NCBI GenBank assembly: GCA_015485015.1 | Contig: WFUK01000269.1 | Span: 1 to 5,418 of the forward strand | Source: Paracoccaceae bacterium | GTDB lineage: Bacteria; Pseudomonadota; Alphaproteobacteria; Rhodobacterales; Rhodobacteraceae | Length of the DNA stretch: 5,418 nt | Direction of reading: 5' to 3' | Part shown: positions 1 to 4,617 of the stretch, one piece after another | Layout: each line of letters opens with the position of its first letter | Position numbering within the stretch: the first letter of the stretch is position 1 | Notes under the pieces: model-generated | What the model was told of the DNA's origin: nothing | The model's database searches: none | Seen by the model: the letters and a program-made list of their open reading frames with translations, nothing else | Position numbers and translations under genes: made by a program

Positions 1-677
1 GCCCCGTGCTGCGGGATGTGTCGCTAGAGCTGCATCGCGGCGAGGTGGTGGCGCTGCTGGGGCCAAACGGGGCCGGCAAAACCACCTGTTTTTATTCCAT
101 CGCCGGCTTGGTAAACCCCGATTCCGGCTCGGTTTTAATCGATGGCGTCGATATTTCCTATTTGCCAATGTATCGCCGCGCCAAGATGGGCATCGGGTAT
201 TTGCCACAGGAAGCCTCGATTTTTCGCGGCATGTCGGTTGAGGATAACATCCGTTCGATTCTGGAATTATCCATCAAGGAGCGGAAAAAGCGCCAGATCA
301 TGCTCGACGAGCTTTTGGCCGAATTTTCCATCACCCATCTGCGCCGCGCCTCGGCGCTGTCGCTTTCCGGCGGGGAGCGTCGTCGGGTCGAAATCGCCCG
401 CTGCTTGGCCAGCCAGCCGAAATATGTGCTGTTTGATGAACCTTTTGCGGGGGTGGACCCGATCGCGGTTAACGAAATCCGCGAGCTGGTTTCGCATCTA
501 AAAGATCGCGGCATTGGGGTTTTGATAACCGATCATAATGTAAGAGAGACCCTAGAGATCGTCGATCGCGCCTATATCCTGCATAGTGGCACGGTTTTGA
601 TGAGCGGCACGCCGGATGAGGTGGTGCGCGATCGGCAGGTTCGTCAGGTTTATCTGGGCGAGCAATTCAAAATTTGA
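1..677 (+). CDS. lptB: LPS export ABC transporter ATPase LptB (5' end truncated by window edge)
   Basis: LptB is the cytoplasmic ATPase of the LptB2FGC transporter that extracts lipopolysaccharide from the inner membrane and drives it along the Lpt bridge to the outer membrane. Numbered from the GTG codon at position 6, the ABC landmarks are in order: Walker A GPNGAGKTT (19-27), Q-loop with LPQEASIFR (Q68), signature LSGGERRR (120-127), Walker B VLFDEP (141-146), D-loop GVDP, and H-loop histidine in TDHNVRET (H177). LPQEASIFR, TDHNVRET and the terminal YLGEQF are typical of LptB rather than of amino-acid transporter ATPases. The frame is open to base 1 and the residues before VLRDVS are coding-like (a proline codon at 3-5), so the GTG at 6 is probably an internal valine. 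LptB is usually about 240-255 residues, so roughly 20-30 are missing. The stop codon overlaps a small inverted repeat. rpoN follows after 27 bases. Confidence 0.95.
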   Translation, partial: PVLRDVSLELHRGEVVALLGPNGAGKTTCFYSIAGLVNPDSGSVLIDGVDISYLPMYRRAKMGIGYLPQEASIFRGMSVEDNIRSILELSIKERKKRQIMLDELLAEFSITHLRRASALSLSGGERRRVEIARCLASQPKYVLFDEPFAGVDPIAVNEIRELVSHLKDRGIGVLITDHNVRETLEIVDRAYILHSGTVLMSGTPDEVVRDRQVRQVYLGEQFKI

Positions 678-689
678 CGCCCCGGCGTC
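676..689 (+). terminator. Short GC-rich hairpin at the end of lptB, possible attenuator
   Basis: GACGCC (676-681) and GGCGTC (684-689) are a perfect 6-base inverted repeat separated by CC; a realistic fold is a 5-bp stem with a CCCG loop. Only three T residues follow, so this is a weak intrinsic terminator at best. It starts inside the lptB stop codon and ends a few bases before the rpoN ribosome binding site, so it could reduce read-through into rpoN, protect the lptB 3' end, or simply be chance. Confidence 0.3.
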
Positions 690-692
690 TTT

Positions 693-698
693 GAGAGG
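693..698 (+). promoter_or_regulatory. Ribosome binding site of rpoN
   Basis: GAGAGG lies 6 bases before the ATG at 705. It decides the start: another ATG at 701 is nearer but out of frame with RpoN, and the peptide from 705 begins at once with the glutamine-rich region I. Confidence 0.7.
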
Positions 699-704
699 CC
701 ATGA

Positions 705-1994
705 ATGGGAATTGCACAGCGGATAGGGATCAGCCAGCAGCAAAAGCTGGCGCTTTCGCCGCAATTGCAGCTGGCGATCCATGTATTGCAGCTAAATGGT
801 GCCGAGCTGGAGACCTATCTCGAAGCCGAAGCCGAAAAAAATCCGCTGCTGGAGCTGCCGCGCTCCACCTCCCGCAATGACGGGTTTTCTGCGGTGGACA
901 GGCTTGGCAATGCCGAATCAATGCTGGACAGCCTGCAAAAGCAAATCGGATTGATGCACCTGCCACCGCGCATTGCATCGCTGGCAAGGGCGCTGGTGGG
1001 CGAGCTGGAAGACAGCGGCTATCTTGGCGTGCCGGTTTTTGAGCTGGCGGATCGGCTAAAGGCCAGCACCTGCGAGATCGAGCAAGCCCTGACGGCAATG
1101 CAGGGTTGCGAGCCGGCGGGCATTGGCGCACGCAACCTTGCCGAAAGCCTTGCGCTGCAACTAAAAGCCAAAAACCGCTTTGATCCGGTGGTGGATCTGG
1201 TGCTGCAAAACCTTGATCTGGTAGCGGCGCACAGGCTGCAAAAACTTTCGGAAATCACCGGCGAAGCCCCGCAAGCGGTAGCCGAGATTATTGCCGAAAT
1301 CAAAGCGCTGAACCCAAAGCCGGGCGCGGGGCTTTTGCCGGAGCCGGTGGTGGATATCGCCGCCGAGATCGAGGTCAAGCGCAGCGAGATCGGGGATTGG
1401 CGGGTGGAGCTGATCTCGGGGCGGATGCCACAAGCCCTGATTAACCAAAGCTACATTTCCGAGCTTTCAGATAGTGGCGAAATCGTGCGGGATTTTACGC
1501 GGCAAAATCTGGTATCGGCCCATTGGTTGCTGAAGGCGCTGGACCAGCGCAAGCACACCATTCTCAAGGTCGCCACCGCCATTGTTTCACACCAATTTGC
1601 GTGGTTCGAGCGGGGCGATATTGCCATGCGCCCGCTGACTTTGGCGATGATTGCAGCTGAAATCGGCGCGCACGAATCAACAGTGAGTCGGGTGACCTCG
1701 GGTAAATACCTGATCTGCCCCAGGGGCACCTTCGAACTGAAATATTTTTTTAGCGGAAAAGTAACGGCGCTGGACCCGAAAACCGAATTTTCGGCTTGTG
1801 GCGTGCGTTGGCGCATTAAACACCTTATCGCGCAAGAAAGCTATCAAAACATCCTTTCTGACGAAGATATTGTAAATAAATTGCGAGAAGTCGGGGTAGA
1901 TATTGCGCGTCGCAGCGTGGCGAAATATCGTGAGGATATGGGAATTTCATCTTCCATTGTGCGACGCAAAAAAAGCCTGCCACAGCGTGGTTGA
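705..1994 (+). CDS. rpoN: RNA polymerase sigma-54 factor RpoN
   Basis: RpoN directs RNA polymerase to -24/-12 (GG/GC) promoters and needs AAA+ enhancer-binding proteins for open-complex formation; in this group it serves nitrogen metabolism, motility and related programmes. Region I (residues ~1-50) is the Q/L-rich activator-interacting segment, with QQQKLALSPQLQLAIHVLQL and ending in EKNPLLE. The core-binding domain runs from about 75 to 270, with CEPAGIGARNLAE (135-147) and LNPKPG (202-207). The DNA-binding part has the helix-turn-helix region RPLTLAMIAAEIGAHESTVS (309-328), GTFELKYFFS (341-350), and the diagnostic RpoN box ARRSVAKYRE (401-410), where the more common form is ARRTVAKYRE. At 429 residues it is shorter than the 477-residue E. 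coli protein. Most of the difference is the near absence of acidic region II: only ~25 residues separate region I from the core. The ATG at 705 has a good ribosome binding site. Probably co-transcribed with lptB. No signs of damage. Confidence 0.97.
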   Translation: MGIAQRIGISQQQKLALSPQLQLAIHVLQLNGAELETYLEAEAEKNPLLELPRSTSRNDGFSAVDRLGNAESMLDSLQKQIGLMHLPPRIASLARALVGELEDSGYLGVPVFELADRLKASTCEIEQALTAMQGCEPAGIGARNLAESLALQLKAKNRFDPVVDLVLQNLDLVAAHRLQKLSEITGEAPQAVAEIIAEIKALNPKPGAGLLPEPVVDIAAEIEVKRSEIGDWRVELISGRMPQALINQSYISELSDSGEIVRDFTRQNLVSAHWLLKALDQRKHTILKVATAIVSHQFAWFERGDIAMRPLTLAMIAAEIGAHESTVSRVTSGKYLICPRGTFELKYFFSGKVTALDPKTEFSACGVRWRIKHLIAQESYQNILSDEDIVNKLREVGVDIARRSVAKYREDMGISSSIVRRKKSLPQRG

Positions 1995-2019
1995 CTTTCG
2001 CCCTTGGCACCCATAGGTT
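1991..2019 (+). promoter_or_regulatory. Possible promoter for hpf-ptsN
   Basis: TTGACT (1991-1996, overlapping the rpoN stop) is followed after 17 bases by TAGGTT (2014-2019). The -35 matches the housekeeping consensus well; the -10 only weakly (TA...T). The same stretch can be read as a heat-shock-type element, TTGACT then 13 bases then CCCAT (2010-2014), which would suit a stress-induced hibernation factor. No sigma-54 pattern fits: TTGGCAC at 2004-2010 has no GC at the required 10-base spacing after its GG. Inference only. Confidence 0.3.
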
Positions 2020-2036
2020 CTGCGCCCTGTAGAACC
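2016..2036 (+). repeat. 21-base dyad in the rpoN-hpf gap: operator or rpoN 3' hairpin
   Basis: GGTTCT (2016-2021) and AGAACC (2031-2036) are perfect inverted arms. The interior can extend the stem (G-T at 2022/2030, C-G at 2023/2029, G-T at 2024/2028) to leave a CCC loop at 2025-2027. It is followed by GGTATTTT, a short T-rich stretch, so it could be a weak terminator for rpoN. It also overlaps the possible -10 of the hpf promoter, so an operator is an equal reading. Confidence 0.4.
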
Positions 2037-2049
2037 GGTATTTTAGACC

Positions 2050-2066
2050 CCCGGAAATTTTCCGGG
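2050..2066 (+). repeat. Hairpin in the hpf leader
   Basis: CCCGGAAA (2050-2057) and TTTCCGGG (2059-2066) are perfect inverted arms. A sterically realistic fold is CCCGGA/TCCGGG with loop AATTT. No T-run follows, so it is not a standard terminator. It ends 8 bases before the hpf ribosome binding site. A competing short pairing of CCC at 2067-2069 with GGG at 2075-2077 would mask that site, so a role in hpf translation is conceivable but unproven. Confidence 0.45.
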
Positions 2067-2074
2067 CCCAAATC

Positions 2075-2080
2075 GGGGAG
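2075..2080 (+). promoter_or_regulatory. Ribosome binding site of hpf
   Basis: GGGGAG lies 5 bases before the ATG at 2086. It is the strongest Shine-Dalgarno sequence in the window, and it sits directly downstream of the leader hairpin and of CCC bases that could pair with it. Confidence 0.75.
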
Positions 2081-2085
2081 AAGAC

Positions 2086-2655
2086 ATGCAAATTCAAGTC
2101 AGTGGAAAACATATGGATGTGGGCGAGGCCCTCACCAGCCATGTTAATGAGCAGCTAAAGGATGCGGTCAGCAAATATTTTGACCGCCCTGTAGAAGCGC
2201 ATGTAACCTTTTCCAAAGACGGGCACGAGTTTGTCTGCGATGCGCTGGTGCATCTTTCCACCGGCATGATCGCCAAAGCCAAGGGCCGCTCGGACGAGGT
2301 TTATGCCGCGTTTGATGGCGCGCTTTCACGGCTTGAAAAACAGCTGCGCCGCTATAAGCGCCGCCTGAAGGACCATCACAAAGACCGGATTGACCCGATC
2401 GAGAGCATCGGCGCGCCAACCTTTGTGATTTCGAGCCAAAAAGAGGAGGCAGAGCCGGAAAGCTTGCAGCCTTTGATTGTGGCAGAAATGGAAACCAGCG
2501 TTCAGACCCTGTCGGTCGGTGAGGCGGTTATGCAAATGGAATTGATGGGAGCCAGCATGCTGGTGTTCCGCAATGTCAAGCATGGCGGCGTTAATGTGGT
2601 GCATAGCCGCGACGACGGAAATATCGGCTGGATCGATCCGCGTAACATAAAATAG
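2086..2655 (+). CDS. hpf: Long-form ribosome hibernation promoting factor (HPF/RaiA family)
   Basis: The product binds the 30S decoding region in stationary phase or stress and, in long forms, pairs two 70S ribosomes into inactive 100S dimers. Residues 1 to ~100 are the S30AE beta-alpha-beta-beta-beta-alpha domain: MQIQVSGKHMDVGEAL at the start, HVTFSKDGHEFVCDALVHL in the middle, and a basic helix (LEKQLRRYKRRLKDHHKDR, 83-101) that contacts rRNA in known relatives. A variable linker (~102-127) leads to the C-terminal dimerisation domain (~128-187) with the usual LSVGEAVMQMELMGASMLVFRN and a GNIGWIDPR ending. At 189 residues it is a normal long form; short E. coli Hpf/YfiA are about 95-113 residues. 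Location next to rpoN explains the older name 'sigma-54 modulation protein'. The ribosomal role is established for the family; sigma-54 modulation is not well supported. ptsN follows after 36 bases. Confidence 0.96.
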   Translation: MQIQVSGKHMDVGEALTSHVNEQLKDAVSKYFDRPVEAHVTFSKDGHEFVCDALVHLSTGMIAKAKGRSDEVYAAFDGALSRLEKQLRRYKRRLKDHHKDRIDPIESIGAPTFVISSQKEEAEPESLQPLIVAEMETSVQTLSVGEAVMQMELMGASMLVFRNVKHGGVNVVHSRDDGNIGWIDPRNIK

Positions 2656-2691
2656 CGCGTTCTAAAATTTGAATAATAGATAGGGCCCAAT

Positions 2692-3156
2692 ATGGAGCTT
2701 TCAAAATTTCTATTGCCGGAAGCGATTGTGGCAGATGCCAAAATCGGCAGTAAAAAGCGCCTATTACAGGATGCAGCCGCTTTGGCCGCTCAGGTCTATG
2801 GCCTGAACGAGACCAAGCTGCTTTGCGCCTTGCAAGCGCGTGAGCTTTTGGGCCCTACCGGCATGGGAAATGGCGTCGCCATCCCCCATGCCCGCCTGCC
2901 CGAAATCACCCATGTTGCGGGTGTATTTATGCATCTGGAATCCCCGATTGATTTTGAAGCGGTGGATCGCCAGCCGGTGGATCTGGTATTTGTGCTATTC
3001 GCGCCCGAAAGCGCGGTTACCGATCACCTGAAATCCTTGGCGCGGGTTTCGCGCACCCTGCGCAACGAGGCGACCTGCAAAAAGCTGCGTTCGACGCGGG
3101 ATTCAGCAGCGGCCTATTCGATATTGCTGGAAAACGAGCGCTCCCAAGCCGCCTGA
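2692..3156 (+). CDS. ptsN: Nitrogen-PTS phosphocarrier EIIA-Ntr (PtsN)
   Basis: EIIA-Ntr is the cytoplasmic end point of the PtsP-NPr-PtsN phosphorelay. It does not carry sugar but regulates partners, such as potassium transport and stress enzymes, according to its phosphorylation state. The 154-residue length is typical. The phospho-acceptor histidine is H66 in GVAIPHARLP; the second conserved histidine is H112 in DHLKSLARVSR, and the fold signature RELLGPTGMGNGVAIPHAR is intact. The ATG at 2692 has only a weak ribosome binding sequence (AGGG, 2682-2685, 6 bases upstream), which fits dependence on transcription and perhaps translation from hpf. The protein ends SQAA, and its TGA directly abuts the TGA of the convergent sulfotransferase gene. 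The last 11 coding bases form one arm of a large inverted repeat. Neither PtsP nor NPr is in the window. Confidence 0.96.
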   Translation: MELSKFLLPEAIVADAKIGSKKRLLQDAAALAAQVYGLNETKLLCALQARELLGPTGMGNGVAIPHARLPEITHVAGVFMHLESPIDFEAVDRQPVDLVFVLFAPESAVTDHLKSLARVSRTLRNEATCKKLRSTRDSAAAYSILLENERSQAA

Positions 3157-3212
3157 TCAGCGGTAATTCTCAAAATCAAAGGCCTGATAATCCGCTGCAT
3201 AGGCGGCTTGGG
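3143..3212. repeat. Large inverted repeat spanning the convergent ptsN/sulfotransferase stop codons
   Basis: CCCAAGCCGCC (3143-3153) and GGCGGCTTGGG (3202-3212) are perfect 11-base inverted arms. The stem continues with T-A (3154/3201) and G-T (3155/3200), two mismatches, then a perfect inner repeat CAGCGG (3158-3163) / CCGCTG (3192-3197), leaving a loop of about 28 bases. The arms lie in the coding ends of the two genes and encode SQAA and TQAA respectively. A hairpin of this kind would form in transcripts from either strand. No long T-run follows on the + strand; on the - strand CGTTTTCC follows a few bases after the stem. The long loop and poor T-tracts argue against a textbook intrinsic terminator, so its role as a bidirectional transcript-end structure is inference. 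Confidence 0.55.
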
Positions 3213-4617
3213 TAAGCGATTCTATCTCGGTGTCATAAACATCGGATAGGGCAAAGGAGAAGGGCGGCTCAAACGGTGGCAGTGCGTCTGGGTAGGGCGC
3301 TAAATCTAGCTTGTTTTCCAAAAAGGCGAGATCGGTTTCCAGGGTTTCTTCGCGAAATATATAGGAAATCGGGTGCAATACCCGATAGCGACGCAAAATC
3401 TCGCTTTGAAGCTGCCATTTGCCATCTTGCCGTATATCGGTTTTGCCCTGCAAGTTTCCGGCAACAAATACCAGATATTGCTTAAAACCGGTGCGGTGTT
3501 CTTCCAGCCCATAGCCCGATTTTTCCAGCCATGCCTGCGGCGTGTTTTCGGAGATATTGCCCTTGGGCAATAGCAATCCGTATTGGCTAACCAGCTGTTG
3601 CCGAATCTTGTGATAAGCCCCGCCGGCCGTTGGGAAAACCTTGTTCATAAAGCTGGAATAGGCACAGCGGACCGGATGGCGCAGCACGCTGAAAAATATC
3701 GGCGCCGCGCGGGGCTTTAGCCATTCATTCAGCCGCTCATGGGTGAAGCCATTATTCGGCATTTGACCATCTTGAAACTCCATCCACCGCCGCACCATAA
3801 TATCCGGCCCTGCGGGAATGGGAGCAAAGGCGAGCGAGCGGTGCTTGCAAAAATAGATGCGCGAAAGGTCGGTGCCGCGCTCATGGGAGGGCTTGATGAC
3901 CGGCGCTTCGGGTTTAGGATTTTGCGGAAGGCCAAGCGGCTGCCAAATATCCTTATAATTTATGATCTTATCAGCCAAGCTTTGCGGGTTTTGCCGCTTG
4001 ATCGGCTGCTCTAGCGCAGTTTTTGGGGCGCAACCACCGATAAATTCGGCCAAGCGATTGATGGTTGCCAGCTCGCCCAAGGCGGAATAGTCGATCTCAA
4101 AATAAGGCTGCCCGCTAAGCTTTAAGGCTTGGTAAATCTTGTCATAATAAACTTGCTGTAGCCGGATATACTCGACAAAATCATCCAGATCAAAGGTGAT
4201 TTTGGCCGGTTTTCGGTGCGCAATATCGCTGATCATCCACTGGTCGGTAGCGGTGGCGATATTTAGCGAGGTAAAGCTTTCCACCGGATCGCGGCTCAGG
4301 ATGATTTTGGCACAATTCGGGTCGTCCAAGGCGCGCTTGAGCATACGCGGATCATGGGCTTGAAAAATACGGTATCCCGGAATTTTCTCCGCTGAAGCGT
4401 TCAAGATCGCCTCCAGCATTTTTTCAGGCGCTTGATCGCGCTGCTCGCGGGTAATTCCGAGGCATTCTTGCTGTCCGGGAGTGCCGATAAACCCTTTGTT
4501 AAAAAGCTCGCCAAAGGGAAGCAGCCGCTCATACTGACCGAGATATTGCTCTAGCAGATTAGAGCCGCTGCGCATGGTGCCAAAAATCGCAAAATGGGTA
4601 AATGGTTGATTATTCAT
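3157..4617 (-). CDS. Two-module PAPS-dependent sulfotransferase ('NodH-like' of Rhodobacteraceae)
   Basis: This is a cytoplasmic sulfotransferase expected to move a sulfuryl group from PAPS to an acceptor, probably a carbohydrate; the acceptor is unknown. Numbering from the ATG at 4617 (486 residues), the 5'-phosphosulfate loop is GTMRSGSN (13-20, cf. GTPRSGST), and the 3'-phosphate site is SRDPVESFTS with R109 and S117 at the canonical 8-residue spacing. The first ~230 residues, including ECLGIT and AHDPRMLKRAL, resemble from memory the proteins labelled 'nodulation protein NodH' in roseobacters; that name should not be taken as Nod-factor function. A second half (~254-486) looks like another sulfotransferase fold (PF03567-like). 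Its 3'-phosphate motif LRHPVRCAYSSF (R313, S321) is kept, but its loop reads PIPAGPDI where PIPK.. is expected, so it lacks the catalytic lysine. The in-frame ATG at 4635 would add six residues but overlap the upstream gene by 26 bases without a ribosome site. The 4617 start overlaps by 8 and has a weak GTGGGT upstream. No signal peptide or membrane segment. Confidence 0.8.
   Translation of the reverse strand: MNNQPFTHFAIFGTMRSGSNLLEQYLGQYERLLPFGELFNKGFIGTPGQQECLGITREQRDQAPEKMLEAILNASAEKIPGYRIFQAHDPRMLKRALDDPNCAKIILSRDPVESFTSLNIATATDQWMISDIAHRKPAKITFDLDDFVEYIRLQQVYYDKIYQALKLSGQPYFEIDYSALGELATINRLAEFIGGCAPKTALEQPIKRQNPQSLADKIINYKDIWQPLGLPQNPKPEAPVIKPSHERGTDLSRIYFCKHRSLAFAPIPAGPDIMVRRWMEFQDGQMPNNGFTHERLNEWLKPRAAPIFFSVLRHPVRCAYSSFMNKVFPTAGGAYHKIRQQLVSQYGLLLPKGNISENTPQAWLEKSGYGLEEHRTGFKQYLVFVAGNLQGKTDIRQDGKWQLQSEILRRYRVLHPISYIFREETLETDLAFLENKLDLAPYPDALPPFEPPFSFALSDVYDTEIESLTQAAYAADYQAFDFENYR

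Noticed and set aside
158..514. Long antisense open frame opposite lptB, and a + strand alternative frame at 142-501
   Set aside because: Both overlap the conserved ABC motifs of LptB, have biased composition and no ribosome site; they are shadows of a GC-rich coding frame.
1776..1794. CCGAAAA/TTTTCGG hairpin in rpoN
   Set aside because: A perfect 7-base repeat, but it lies inside conserved DPKTEFS coding sequence with no following T-run. It shows that such dyads arise within genes here by chance.
730..1816. Several antisense open frames opposite rpoN
   Set aside because: RpoN is unmistakable and continuous through this stretch; the antisense products are low-complexity or lack recognisable motifs.
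2004..2023. Possible sigma-54 promoter (TTGGCAC) upstream of hpf
   Set aside because: A GC doublet at the required 10-base spacing after GG is absent; the nearest GC is four bases too far.
2660..2673. AT-rich dyad TTCTAAAATTTGAA between hpf and ptsN as an operator or separate ptsN promoter
   Set aside because: The symmetry has a mismatch, no -35 element is found at proper spacing, and AT-rich gaps give such dyads easily.
3368..3386. ATCGGGT/ACCCGAT hairpin in the sulfotransferase gene
   Set aside because: A 7-base stem with a 5-base loop, wholly within coding sequence and without terminator features; similar to the chance dyad in rpoN.
3276..4014. + strand open frames within the sulfotransferase gene
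   Set aside because: They lie opposite intact sulfotransferase motifs and show no family features.
3157..4617. Assigning the sulfotransferase as true NodH (Nod-factor sulfation)
   Set aside because: No other nod genes are present, and the two-module length differs from rhizobial NodH (about 250 residues); the label in related genomes looks like a carried-over annotation.
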